Source of the DNA: an uncultured Cloacibacillus sp. | GTDB taxonomy: Bacteria > Synergistota > Synergistia > Synergistales > Synergistaceae | Reading direction: 5' to 3' | Length of the DNA stretch: 17,439 bases | NCBI GenBank assembly: GCA_900545755.1 | Contig: URAG01000045.1 | Location: 1 to 17,439 of the forward strand | Part shown: piece by piece, positions 1 through 8,057 of the stretch | Layout: every line of letters starts with the position of its first letter | How positions within the stretch are numbered: the stretch's first letter is position 1 | Position numbers and translations under genes: made by a program | Notes under the pieces: model-generated | What the model was told of the DNA's origin: nothing | What the model saw: only the letters and a program-made list of their open reading frames with translations | Database searches by the model: none

Positions 1-77
1 CCCTCCTCGTACTATTTTATGCGTTGATGTACTTGGGGGGCTTCGTTATTTGTTTAAGCTATGGGACTCTGTTCAAA
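1..77 (+). repeat. Left copy of a 77-bp terminal inverted repeat
   Basis: Positions 1-77 are identical, base for base, to the reverse complement of 17363-17439; the match stops at position 78. The left copy lies 37 bp beyond the ilvD stop codon. It probably marks the edge of a longer dispersed repeat outside the window, because an exact 77-base overlap is what a k=77 assembly graph leaves at contig ends. One frame stays open from the left edge to a TAG at 111-113 and would give a hydrophobic peptide, but I see no transposase motif in it. I do not recognise the repeat family. Confidence 0.9.
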
Positions 78-114
78 GACGGAGGGCTTTTCCTGTTGGG
101 TTTTACGGCTTAGT

Positions 115-1779
115 TTACTGTTCTCTGAGCACTCCGCCTTCTACGCCTGAGGTGGCGAAGGCGCGGTAGCGCGTTAAGAACGGGCTGTCGGTCGGCTGGA
201 CGTGCGGCTGGAATTTCTTGCGGCGTTCAGCGAGGACTTCTTCGGGGACGAGGAGGTCGAGGCGTTTCTCCGGGATGTTGATGGAGATAATGTCGCCTTC
301 TTCGACGAGCCCTATCGGCCCGCCCAGCGCCGCTTCGGGCGATACGTGTCCTATAGAGGCGCCGCGCGTCGCGCCGGAGAAGCGTCCGTCGGTGATTAGC
401 GCTACTGTGCTTCCCTTGCCCTGTCCCATTATCGCAGAGGTCGGGCCGAGCATCTCGCGCATACCGGGGCCGCCCTTCGGCCCTTCGTAGCGGATGACGA
501 CGACGTCCCCGTCTTTGATTTCGTTGTTCATTATCGCGGCGCTCGCGTCTTCCTCACAGTTAAACACGCGCGCGGGCCCTTTGTGTACGAGCATCTCGGG
601 CGCTACTGCGGCCTGCTTGACTATCGCGCCGAGCGGGGCGAGGGTGCCTTTGATGAAGGCGAGTCCGCCCTCTTTATGATGCGGCTTGTCGAGCGGGCGG
701 ATGACTTCTGGATCGGCGACTTTAGCGTTCTTGACGTTTTCAGCGGTCGTATGCCCGGTGACGGTTATCGTCTCGCCGTGGAGGAGCCCCGCGTCGAGCA
801 GCTCTTTCATGAGCGCCTGGACGCCGCCGGCTCTCCAAAGGTCTTCGATGTGGTGCGCGCCGCCCGGGCTCATTGAGCAGAGGTGCGGCACTTTTTCACC
901 GATCTCGTTGAAGAGGTCGAGCGACATATTGAGCCCCGCCGCCCACGCTATCGCTGGAAGATGGAGCGAGGTGTTGGTGGAGCCGCCGAGAGCGAGATCC
1001 ACGGCGACGGCGTTGCGGAAAGCGTCCATTGTGAGTATGTCGCGCGGACGGATGTTCTTCTCCACCATGTTCATTACGGCGCGTCCGGCGTCTTTCGCGA
1101 GACGGATGCGTCCCGCATGCACCGCCGGTATCGTCCCGTTGCCGGGGAGGGCAAGGCCGAGGACTTCCATCATGCAGTTCATCGTGTTGGCTGTGAACAT
1201 GCCCGAGCAGGAGCCGCAGCCTGGGCAGGCGTTATCTTCGATTTCCTGGAGACCGGCGTCGTCTATCTTGCCAGCGGCGCGCATTCCGACGCCCTCGAAG
1301 ACGCTGTTGAGGTCGAGCACTTTGCCTTTGTTCTGCCCCGCCATCATCGGGCCGCCCGATATGACGACCGAGGGGAGATTGAGTTTAGCGGCCGCCATCG
1401 CCATGCCAGGCACTATTTTGTCGCAGTTCGGTACAAGGACGAGGCCGTCGAATGCGTGAGCGCGCGACATAACCTCTATCGAGTCCATAATGAGCTCGCG
1501 GCTCGCGAGGGAAAATTTCATCCCCTCGTGGTTCATCGCTATGCCGTCGCAGACACCTATGACGGGGAACTCTATCGGAAGTCCGCCCGCCGCGTAGATG
1601 CCGGCCTTTACCGCTTCCGTAATGCTGCGCAGATGCACATGCCCTGGAATGATCGCGTTGTAGGCGTTGGCTATGCCTATCCACGGACGCTCTATCTCCC
1701 AGTCTGTGTAGCCAGCCGCTTTGAGGAGCGAGCGGTGCGGGCTGCGCATGTAACCTTTTTTCGCTTTATCGCTGTTCAT
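115..1779 (-). CDS. ilvD: Dihydroxy-acid dehydratase IlvD
   Basis: Catalyses dehydration of 2,3-dihydroxyisovalerate and 2,3-dihydroxy-3-methylvalerate to the 2-oxo acids, the third common step of valine and isoleucine synthesis, in the cytoplasm. The protein (554 residues) has the family's Fe-S and Mg signatures: [10 protein letters not shown] at about residue 119, [18 protein letters not shown] at about 186, and the C-terminal [17 protein letters not shown] and [17 protein letters not shown] blocks. Length is normal for the family. I start at the ATG at 1779 rather than the GTG two codons upstream, because AGAAGG lies 7 nt before the ATG but only 1 nt before the GTG. It is the last gene of the ilv operon, 24 bp after ilvB. 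No clear terminator is visible between its stop and the window edge. Oxygen sensitivity of the cluster would suit an anaerobe (family knowledge). Confidence 0.97.
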   Translation of the reverse strand: MNSDKAKKGYMRSPHRSLLKAAGYTDWEIERPWIGIANAYNAIIPGHVHLRSITEAVKAGIYAAGGLPIEFPVIGVCDGIAMNHEGMKFSLASRELIMDSIEVMSRAHAFDGLVLVPNCDKIVPGMAMAAAKLNLPSVVISGGPMMAGQNKGKVLDLNSVFEGVGMRAAGKIDDAGLQEIEDNACPGCGSCSGMFTANTMNCMMEVLGLALPGNGTIPAVHAGRIRLAKDAGRAVMNMVEKNIRPRDILTMDAFRNAVAVDLALGGSTNTSLHLPAIAWAAGLNMSLDLFNEIGEKVPHLCSMSPGGAHHIEDLWRAGGVQALMKELLDAGLLHGETITVTGHTTAENVKNAKVADPEVIRPLDKPHHKEGGLAFIKGTLAPLGAIVKQAAVAPEMLVHKGPARVFNCEEDASAAIMNNEIKDGDVVVIRYEGPKGGPGMREMLGPTSAIMGQGKGSTVALITDGRFSGATRGASIGHVSPEAALGGPIGLVEEGDIISINIPEKRLDLLVPEEVLAERRKKFQPHVQPTDSPFLTRYRAFATSGVEGGVLREQ

Positions 1780-1803
1780 TTCCACACCTTCTCTTGAGAA
1801 GTT

Positions 1804-3489
1804 TTATAACGTGCTTACCATGTTGTCTATCGAATCGCCTGGGTACACCATCGGTAAAACCATCGCTCCCTGCGGTATTCTCACGTCGAGAAGCGCCGGG
1901 CCGGGCTCGGCTAGGAGCTTTTCGAGCGACGGGCGCAGCTCGTCGGGCGACGAAACGGAGAAGGCGGGGACGCCCATGCTCTCCGAAAGCGCGACGAAGT
2001 CGGGGTTGCGCGTGTAGATGGTGTTCGAGTAGCGGCAGTTATAGAAGAGGTACTGCCACTGCCGGACGTTGCCGAGGCAGGCGTTGTTGAGGAGCATTAT
2101 CTTGACGGGGATGTTGTACCTCGCACAGGTGTCAAGCTCCTGTATATTCATCATAAGGCTGCCGTCGCCTGCGACGCAGCAGACCGTCTGCCCGGGGCAT
2201 GCATAGGCCGCGCCTATCGCGGCCGGGAAACCGAAGCCCATCGTGCCGAGGCCGCCGGAGGTAAGGAAGCGGCGCGGAGCCTCAACCTTGCAGTGCTGCG
2301 CCGCCCACATCTGGTTCTGGCCGACTTCAGTCGTAATTATCGCTTTGTGGTCGGTCATCTCGCAGAGCGCTTCGAGCGCCTGCCACGGCGCTATCTCTCC
2401 CTCATATGAGCTGTGCGGCATCGGCTCGCTGCGGCGGATTGAGGCGAGGGTCCTGTTCCATTCGCTGTGGTCGGCGATTTTTTTGCGCATCGCGCCCATT
2501 ATCTCTTCCAGCACGCGGCCCGCGTCGCCTATGAGCCAGACGTCGGATTCTACCGTTTTATCTATTTCTGCCGGGTCGAGGTCTATATGTATTATTTTGG
2601 CGTCGGCGGCGAATCTCTGGCGGTTTCCCGTAGTGCGGTCACTGAAGCGCGAGCCTATCGCGATAACCACGTCGGCGGCCATCAGCGCGCGGTTCGCGAC
2701 GGGGTGCCCGTGCATGCCGGCCATGCCGAGCGACAGCCCGCTCGGATGTGACTCCGGGAAGGCGCCCTTGCCGAGAAGCGTCGTCGCAACTGGGATCTCG
2801 TACTTAAGCGCAAACTCAGCCAGCTGCGCGGAAGCGCCAGAGCATACGACTCCGCCGCCCGCGAATATCACGGGACGTTCGGCATGTTCTATAAGCGAGA
2901 CTGCCTCGTCCAGCCGCGAGACGTTGTAGTTGTTTTCCGGATGATAGCCCATAAAGTCGAGCTGAGTTGAATACTGGTAGTCGCCGAACCCTTTCTGCAC
3001 GTCGGCGGGGAAGTCGATGAGCACCGGGCCCGGGCGTCCCGACGAGGCGATGTAGAAAGCCTTGTGAACCGTGGACTGTATCGCGTCCGGCGTGTGCAGC
3101 TGAAAGCTGTGCTTCACGAAGGGCAGGCTCGCGCCTATCATGTCGGCCTCCTGGAAGGCGTCTGTGCCTATGACGGACTGCGCGACCTGGCCCGTTATCG
3201 CGACGAGCGGCACCGAGTCGAGGTTCGCCGTCGCTATTCCAGTCAGAAGATTCGTGGCGCCGGGGCCGGATGTCGCGATGCAGACGCCGGGCCTCCCGCC
3301 CGCGCGCGCGTAGCCGTCCGCGGCGTGCGCGGCCGCCTGCTCGTGGCGCATCAGAATGTGGTTTAATCTCGAATCGTAAAGAGCGTCGTAAAGATGAATG
3401 ACAGTTCCGCCGGGGATGCCGAAGAGCGTGCTTACTCCCTCATCCTCAAGCGCCTTGACCATCATCTGAGCCCCGTTCATTTTCGCCAT
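1804..3489 (-). CDS. ilvB: Acetolactate synthase, large catalytic subunit
   Basis: ThDP-dependent condensation of two pyruvates, or pyruvate plus 2-oxobutyrate, to acetohydroxy acids, the first committed step of valine and isoleucine synthesis. At 561 residues it is full length for the family. Visible landmarks are FGIPGG near residue 23, the catalytic Glu in RHEQAAAHAADGYARAGG near residue 50, SGPGATN, and the ThDP/Mg motif that starts GDGSLMMNIQELDT and ends LLNN in the C-terminal third. The start is the ATG at 3489, preceded by AAGGAG at normal distance. Its regulatory partner ilvN lies upstream but is separated from it by ilvC, which is not the common ilvB-ilvN adjacency. A GC-rich hairpin sits in the ilvC-ilvB gap. 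Sulfoacetaldehyde acetyltransferase or glyoxylate carboligase are related families, but the operon context makes acetolactate synthase secure. Confidence 0.96.
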   Translation of the reverse strand: MAKMNGAQMMVKALEDEGVSTLFGIPGGTVIHLYDALYDSRLNHILMRHEQAAAHAADGYARAGGRPGVCIATSGPGATNLLTGIATANLDSVPLVAITGQVAQSVIGTDAFQEADMIGASLPFVKHSFQLHTPDAIQSTVHKAFYIASSGRPGPVLIDFPADVQKGFGDYQYSTQLDFMGYHPENNYNVSRLDEAVSLIEHAERPVIFAGGGVVCSGASAQLAEFALKYEIPVATTLLGKGAFPESHPSGLSLGMAGMHGHPVANRALMAADVVIAIGSRFSDRTTGNRQRFAADAKIIHIDLDPAEIDKTVESDVWLIGDAGRVLEEIMGAMRKKIADHSEWNRTLASIRRSEPMPHSSYEGEIAPWQALEALCEMTDHKAIITTEVGQNQMWAAQHCKVEAPRRFLTSGGLGTMGFGFPAAIGAAYACPGQTVCCVAGDGSLMMNIQELDTCARYNIPVKIMLLNNACLGNVRQWQYLFYNCRYSNTIYTRNPDFVALSESMGVPAFSVSSPDELRPSLEKLLAEPGPALLDVRIPQGAMVLPMVYPGDSIDNMVSTL

Positions 3490-3550
3490 TGACAGCGCTC
3501 CTTTTTACTTGCCGGTCTGTTTTTCGTTACGCGGCGTATATTCTGCGAAG

Positions 3551-3581
3551 CCGCGCGGACGGGGCGTGCCCGCCCGCGCGG
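3551..3581 (-). other. GC-rich intercistronic hairpin between ilvC and ilvB
   Basis: Arms CCGCGCGG (3551-3558 and 3574-3581) are perfectly complementary. One mismatch and four further pairs (CGGG/CCCG) follow, around a 5-nt loop. No U-run follows on the transcribed minus strand, so it is not a standard intrinsic terminator. It could stabilise or process the operon mRNA. The structure is seen; the role is inferred. Confidence 0.7.
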
Positions 3582-3594
3582 ATATGGTCTTTAA

Positions 3595-4626
<1,032 letters not shown>

Positions 4627-4671
4627 TTATTTTTTTATTTATATCGCAAAGCCGTTAAAGCCCGTGATAAC

Positions 4672-5160
4672 TTAATTGCCAAAGCCGGTGCGCGATAGCG
4701 CCACCTGGCCGGAGCCTGCGGTTTCGAGGATGCCGTAGGGTTTAAGCGCCTCAAGGCAGGCCTGCACCTTGCCTCTGTCGCCCGTCACCTCGAGCGTGAT
4801 AGCGTCGGAGCCGAGGTCGACTACGCGGCAGCGGAAAATCTCCGCCGTTTGGAGTATGTGCGGCCTGCGGTCCACAGGGGCCATCACTTTCACAAGAGAC
4901 AGCCAGCGTTCGACGAAGGGCCCTTCCTTCGTAAGATTGCGCACTTCGACGACCTCGATGAGCTTCATGAGCTGCTTGCGTATCTGCTCATAAGCGCCCT
5001 CCTCGCCTTCGATGATGACGGTAAAGCGAGAAAGCCCCGGCACATCCGTGCGGCCGACGCTGAGGCTCTCTATGTTGTAGCCGCGGCGGCAGATGAGGTT
5101 CGCGATACGCATAAGCACACCCGGATTGTCTTCGGATATGATGCTGAAAGTACTCTTCAC
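4672..5160 (-). CDS. ilvN: Acetolactate synthase, small regulatory subunit
   Basis: Regulatory subunit that activates the IlvB catalytic subunit and usually confers feedback inhibition by valine. The 162-residue product has an N-terminal ACT domain (FSIISEDNPGVLMRIANLI, then GYNIESLSVG and GLSRFTVII, residues 5-50). A C-terminal ALS small-subunit domain follows (KVMAPVDRRPHILQTAEIF, then VDLGSDAITLEVTG and LKPYGILETAGSGQVALSR). The start is a GTG at 5160 with AAAGGG about 9 nt upstream. It is the first structural gene of the operon, 39 bp after the attenuator terminator, so it and everything downstream are controlled by that attenuator. The symbol ilvH is an equally valid name for this orthologue group. 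Confidence 0.96.
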   Translation of the reverse strand: MKSTFSIISEDNPGVLMRIANLICRRGYNIESLSVGRTDVPGLSRFTVIIEGEEGAYEQIRKQLMKLIEVVEVRNLTKEGPFVERWLSLVKVMAPVDRRPHILQTAEIFRCRVVDLGSDAITLEVTGDRGKVQACLEALKPYGILETAGSGQVALSRTGFGN

Positions 5161-5198
5161 TCTAAAACGCCCTTTCTTCCAGATACTTCAAACATAAT

Positions 5199-5231
5199 AA
5201 AAAAGACCGGAACCCCTCGCGGGTCCCGGTC
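5199..5231 (-). terminator. Attenuator terminator of the ilv operon
   Basis: On the minus strand an 11-bp stem pairs 5231-5221 with 5215-5205 (one G-U pair). The loop has 5 nt and the run UUUUUU follows at 5204-5199. It lies between the leader peptide stop and the ilvN start, where a conditional terminator is expected. Its first arm is also complementary to a segment inside the leader peptide gene. Confidence 0.93.
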
Positions 5232-5277
5232 CGAAATTAACACAGCCGCTAAGCGCCGGTCACTTCGGGGGACCCGC
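5219..5277 (-). promoter_or_regulatory. Antiterminator pairing of the ilv attenuator
   Basis: GCGGGTCCC (minus strand 5277-5269, inside the leader peptide just after its Val/Ile codons) is perfectly complementary to GGGACCCGC (5227-5219), which forms most of the first arm of the terminator. The two pairings are mutually exclusive. A ribosome stalled on the Val/Ile run would leave the first segment free to form the antiterminator. A ribosome that reaches the stop codon would cover or release it and allow termination. A further GACCGG copy at 5261-5256 can pair with the distal terminator arm (5210-5205). Confidence 0.85.
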
Positions 5278-5335
5278 TGCTAATAATAACGACGACTACG
5301 TTAATAACGTTGGATATAAAGTTATTTCCGCGCAT
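5249..5335 (-). CDS. ilv operon leader peptide (28 residues, Val/Ile-rich)
   Basis: A 28-codon ORF begins ATG at 5335 and ends TAG at 5249. Its core codons are GTA GTC GTC GTT ATT ATT, preceded by isoleucine and valine codons two to six positions earlier. In all it has six Val and four Ile and no Leu. A strong Shine-Dalgarno (GAGGGGAAGGG, complement of 5343-5353) lies upstream. It sits about 57 nt after the expected transcript start and directly before the terminator. This is the architecture of ribosome-mediated attenuation known for ilv operons of Proteobacteria and Actinobacteria. Charged tRNA-Val and tRNA-Ile would be the sensed signals. The peptide itself is unlikely to have another role. 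Confidence 0.92.
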   Translation of the reverse strand: MRGNNFISNVINVVVVIISSGSPEVTGA

Positions 5336-5398
5336 CACAGCGCCCTTCCCCTCGTGCCCGATTGAAAGACGAAAGCCTTTCATGGCATAGCACACAAC

Positions 5399-5427
5399 AT
5401 AATAAAAGCTGTTTTTACAAATGTCAA
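5399..5427 (-). promoter_or_regulatory. Sigma-70 type promoter of the ilv operon
   Basis: Minus strand TTGACA (5427-5422), a 17-bp spacer and TATTAT (5404-5399). The -35 is perfect and the -10 matches 5 of 6. The predicted start is near 5392, giving a leader RNA that contains the leader peptide and attenuator. Confidence 0.88.
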
Positions 5428-5430
5428 CAA

Positions 5431-5451
5431 GGCGGAATAAAATTCACCGCC
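5431..5451. promoter_or_regulatory. Imperfect inverted repeat just upstream of the ilv -35
   Basis: GGCGG (5431-5435) and CCGCC (5447-5451) face each other. With a two-base offset the complementarity continues inward (GAAT/ATTC). It abuts the -35 box of the ilv promoter on its upstream side, so it could be an activator or repressor site. On the plus strand GTTTT follows, so a weak terminator is an alternative. Confidence 0.35.
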
Positions 5452-5588
5452 GTTTTGCTTAGAACAGTAGCGCCGTTTCCGCGTTCTGCCTTATCAGTAA
5501 AAGCCGACAGCTATGCGCGCTTAACGAAAACGGCGTAGTTTACATTGAAATCTTACAAAAGCCGGACGCCGTGCGGAACTGCGACTTT

Positions 5589-5605
5589 ACGCAATATAAT
5601 TGCGT
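5589..5605. promoter_or_regulatory. Perfect 7-3-7 palindrome, candidate operator of the Fur/Zur-like gene
   Basis: ACGCAAT-ATA-ATTGCGT is a perfect inverted repeat of 17 bp, 65 bp before the TTG start of the metalloregulator gene. It overlaps one TATAAT (5595-5600) and the candidate -35 of another promoter. Fur-family operators are short AT-rich palindromes next to promoters, and autoregulation is common in the family. The palindrome is seen; the binding protein is inferred. Confidence 0.6.
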
Positions 5606-5629
5606 TTCACTGTTAAATGACGATATAAT
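5600..5629 (+). promoter_or_regulatory. Candidate promoter of the metalloregulator-xdhC operon
   Basis: TATAAT at 5624-5629 with TTGCGT at 5600-5605, spacer 18 bp. The -10 is perfect; the -35 matches 3 of 6. A second TATAAT lies at 5595-5600, with no convincing -35. Either would place the start inside or just after the palindrome at 5589-5605. Confidence 0.5.
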
Positions 5630-5669
5630 GATGACGGCTCGCTTATTTTCAACATCGGAGGAACACGCT

Positions 5670-6101
5670 TTGGATATAGAAAATACGCTGAAAAACGCCG
5701 GCCTGCGCACGACGCGGCAGAGAAGGGTAATATTGGAACTTCTCCTTGCATGCGGCTCGCCGCTCTCGCATGCGGAGATACTTTCAAAAATCGAAGAGCA
5801 TCTCGACCGCGTCACGCTATACCGCACGCTCGACACGCTGCGCAAGGCTGGCATAGTCCACCAGGTGCAGGGCATCGACGGCGTATGGCGCTTCTGCGCG
5901 CACGGCGATGACGCGGACGGCTGTCCGGGCGACCATCCGCACTTCCTCTGTCTCGAATGCGGAAAGATGTTCTGCCTCACGGACCAGAGAATGCCGCGCG
6001 TCCGCGTGCCAGCGGGCGTTGAGGTCGAGGGCAAGCAGTTCGTAGTCTACGGACGGTGCGCCGAATGCGCCGTGCAGAAAAAATCCGGCAAGGAGGAATG
6101 A
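5670..6101 (+). CDS. Fur-family metalloregulator, Zur-like
   Basis: A 143-residue DNA-binding repressor of the Fur/Zur/PerR family. The N-terminal winged helix is clear (LRTTRQRRVILELL at residues 12-25, DRVTLYRTLDTL at 46-57). A dimerisation domain follows with two CxxC pairs (C94/C97 and C130/C133) that form the structural zinc site. The sensing side has H89 and H91 (HPH), C76 in RFCAH, C85, and Cys102 where PerR proteins have Asp104. The RF-C motif suggests zinc sensing, but Fur or another metal is possible. The start is TTG at 5670, with GGAGG 8 nt upstream. An in-frame GTG at 5571 would run through the promoter and palindrome and adds non-conserved residues. It overlaps no gene and is followed after 1 bp by the molybdopterin-binding gene, so the two are probably co-translated. 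Confidence 0.88.
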   Translation: MDIENTLKNAGLRTTRQRRVILELLLACGSPLSHAEILSKIEEHLDRVTLYRTLDTLRKAGIVHQVQGIDGVWRFCAHGDDADGCPGDHPHFLCLECGKMFCLTDQRMPRVRVPAGVEVEGKQFVVYGRCAECAVQKKSGKEE

Positions 6102-6102
6102 G

Positions 6103-7152
6103 ATGAAGATAACGCAGATACCGTTGGAACAGGCCGTCGGACTCCCGCTCGCGCACGACCTGACGCAGATCGACGCGAAGAACCACAAAAAATCCGCGCG
6201 CTTCAAAAAAGGACAGATAATCACAGAGGCGGACCTCGAAACGCTGCGCACGATGGGACGCGAAAACCTCTCCGTCATGGAGCTCTCGCCCGGCGACGTA
6301 CACGAGGACGACGCGGCGATGCAGCTAGGCGAAGCGCTCTGCGGAGAGAACCTCCGCGTCACGCCGCCCGCCGAGGGGCGCTGCAACCTCGTCGCCGAAA
6401 CGTCGGGTATGCTCTGCTATTTGGCAGAGACCGTCAACCGCGTCAACCAGGACCCTGACTGGGTGCTATCCGCGCTCGCGCCGAACCGCCCCGTGCTCAA
6501 GGGGCAAGTCGTCGCGGGCTTCCGCATCCGCCCGCTCGTGCTCGAAGACTACCGCGTAGAGCGCGCCGTCGCCGTCGTGCGCGGCAGCAAGCCTTTCGCG
6601 GTGCTCCCCTTCCGCCCGCTCAGGGTCGGCCTCGTCACGACCGGCAAAGAAATCGTGGACCGCCGCGTGGAAGACGCCTTCCGCCCCAAACTGCTCGAAA
6701 AGCTCGAAAGACTAGGCGGCGGCACTCTCATGGGCCAGCGTTTCTGCACCGACTCGCTTGAACTGATAAGCGGGGCGATAGGCGAATTTCTCGACGAAGA
6801 CGCCGACGTGATAATCTGCACCGGCGGCATGAGCGTCGACGCCGACGACAAAACCCCCGGCGCGATCCGCTCGCGCTGCCGCCGCATAGCCTTCCAGGGC
6901 ACGCCAGCCCTGCCAGGCGCGATGCTCATGCTGGGCTTTGCAAAATCGCCGAAGGACGGACGCGACGTCGCCGTCATAGGCGCGCCCGCCTGCGTCGCAT
7001 TCGACGACCGCACGGCGCTCGACAAGCTGCTGCCTTTCATATTCGCGGGGATAGAGCCCGGCGACCTCGTCCGCCGCTGGGGCGTGGGCGGCCTCTGCGA
7101 GCACTGCGCCGTCTGCCATTACCCGGCCTGCTCCTTCGCGGCGGGAAGCTAA
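6103..7152 (+). CDS. MoeA/MoaB-type molybdopterin-binding protein
   Basis: A 349-residue protein with a MoCF (molybdopterin-binding) domain in its second half. PLRVGLVTTGKEIVD at about residue 169 opens the domain. TGGMSVDADDKTPGAI at about 240 matches the TGG-x-S-x-D loop that holds molybdopterin in MoeA/MogA proteins. The N-terminal half resembles the matching part of the MoeA-like proteins that accompany XdhC in anaerobes. The C-terminus carries four cysteines (C332, C335, C338, C343 in CEHCAVCHYPACSF), a probable metal site typical of this subgroup. AGGAGG lies 6 nt before the ATG, inside the end of the regulator gene. It probably takes part in molybdenum cofactor handling for a molybdenum hydroxylase; no such enzyme is in the window. 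Its exact reaction is not established from sequence. Confidence 0.85.
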   Translation: MKITQIPLEQAVGLPLAHDLTQIDAKNHKKSARFKKGQIITEADLETLRTMGRENLSVMELSPGDVHEDDAAMQLGEALCGENLRVTPPAEGRCNLVAETSGMLCYLAETVNRVNQDPDWVLSALAPNRPVLKGQVVAGFRIRPLVLEDYRVERAVAVVRGSKPFAVLPFRPLRVGLVTTGKEIVDRRVEDAFRPKLLEKLERLGGGTLMGQRFCTDSLELISGAIGEFLDEDADVIICTGGMSVDADDKTPGAIRSRCRRIAFQGTPALPGAMLMLGFAKSPKDGRDVAVIGAPACVAFDDRTALDKLLPFIFAGIEPGDLVRRWGVGGLCEHCAVCHYPACSFAAGS

Positions 7153-7171
7153 ACGAACGGAGGCGCGCGCC

Positions 7172-7975
7172 ATGAACGCGGAACTTCTGAACAAAATCAA
7201 CGAAGAGGTGCAGAACGGCGCTTTCGGCGCAATATGCACCGTCATAGACGAAAGCGGCTCCACGCCGCGCAGCCGCGGCGCGTCGATGTGGGTGCGCCCC
7301 AACGGCACAATAGCGGGGACGATAGGCGGCGGCCTGATAGAATACGAAGCGATACAGCGGGCGCTCGCGTTGATGAAAAGCGGCGAAACATCGTGCATCT
7401 GGCACAAAAGCCTCACGGCGGCCGACGGAATGGTCTGCGGCGGCGAGGCGAGCGTATTCATCGAAGTAGTCGGCCTCGGCGACGAACTCGTTATCTTCGG
7501 CGCGGGTCACGTAGGGCGGGCGACGGCTGAGCTCGGCGCGTTCGCCGGATTCCGCGTCACGGTGTGGGACGAGCGGCCGGAATTCGCCAACGCCGAACGC
7601 ATCCCGTGGGCGCGCAGCGTCGTCTGTCCGATAGATAAAATCTACGAAAACGGCGTGAAGCTCCACAGCCGCAGCTACGTCGTCATAATGACGCGCGGCC
7701 ACGCGCTCGACGCCGAGGCCGTCCGCGTAACCGAGGGACAGCCGGGGGCCTACTACGGCATGATCGGCTCGCGCAGCAAAATCGCCGCCGTGCGCGCCAA
7801 ACTCCTGGCTGAAGGCGTAAGCGCCGCGCACCTCGACCGTATCTACCAGCCGATCGGCCTCCCGATAAAGGCCGAAACGCCCAACGAAATCGCCGTATCC
7901 ATAATGTCTGAAATAATAGCCGTAAAATACGGCGCGGACGTGAAGCGGCTCAGAGGCGAAACCGCGGCGAGGTAG
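7172..7975 (+). CDS. xdhC: XdhC-family molybdenum-hydroxylase maturation factor
   Basis: XdhC proteins bind molybdenum cofactor, promote its sulfuration and deliver it to xanthine dehydrogenase-type enzymes. The 267-residue product shows the full pattern. STPRSRGASMWV and GTIGGGLIEYEA are near the N-terminus and CGGEASVFIEVV near residue 90. A Rossmann segment VIFGAGHVGRA lies around residue 110, followed by VVIMTRGHALD, GMIGSRSK and PIGLPIKAETPNEIAVSIMSEI at the C-terminus. GGAGG is 8 nt before the ATG. It lies 19 bp after the molybdopterin-binding gene and ends the operon before a bidirectional terminator. The co-transcribed metalloregulator suggests metal control, which is inference. The client enzyme must lie elsewhere. 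Confidence 0.94.
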   Translation: MNAELLNKINEEVQNGAFGAICTVIDESGSTPRSRGASMWVRPNGTIAGTIGGGLIEYEAIQRALALMKSGETSCIWHKSLTAADGMVCGGEASVFIEVVGLGDELVIFGAGHVGRATAELGAFAGFRVTVWDERPEFANAERIPWARSVVCPIDKIYENGVKLHSRSYVVIMTRGHALDAEAVRVTEGQPGAYYGMIGSRSKIAAVRAKLLAEGVSAAHLDRIYQPIGLPIKAETPNEIAVSIMSEIIAVKYGADVKRLRGETAAR

Positions 7976-7995
7976 GGGATTTTTTCAAAAGAGAA

Positions 7996-8039
7996 AAAAC
8001 GCCCCAGAAGCGAAGAAGCGCTCGCTTCGGGGGCGTTTT
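7996..8039. terminator. Bidirectional intrinsic terminator
   Basis: Stem AAAACGCCCC-GAAGCGA (7996-8013, with one mismatched A) pairs with TCGCTTC-GGGGCGTTTT (8022-8039). The loop has 8 nt. T-runs are present in both directions. It separates xdhC (plus) from the convergent hemolysin III gene (minus) and can serve both. Confidence 0.93.
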
Positions 8040-8057
8040 CTATATCCGATGGGATTT

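Noticed and set aside
1..113. Open frame reading in from the left edge through the terminal repeat
   Set aside because: It gives a short hydrophobic peptide and ends at 111-113 against the ilvD 3' end. The same repeat at the other end reads into an antisense frame, so it does not look like a conserved protein end.
883..1797. A 304-codon open frame on the plus strand
   Set aside because: It is antisense to ilvD, which has all family motifs. Long antisense frames are expected with this GC-rich codon use, and the predicted protein is His/Arg/Ala-rich with no recognisable domain.
5161..5400. T-box riboswitch before the ilv operon
   Set aside because: No T-box sequence or specifier stem was seen. 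The leader peptide with Val/Ile codons and the competing stems explain the region.
5571..5669. N-terminal extension of the Fur/Zur-like protein from an in-frame GTG
   Set aside because: It would translate through the TATAAT boxes and palindrome and has no ribosome site. The TTG at 5670 has GGAGG at ideal spacing and gives the normal family length.
6712..7831. Long minus-strand open frames opposite the molybdopterin-binding and xdhC genes
   Set aside because: They are shadows of two well-conserved plus-strand genes, with low-complexity His/Arg/Ala composition.
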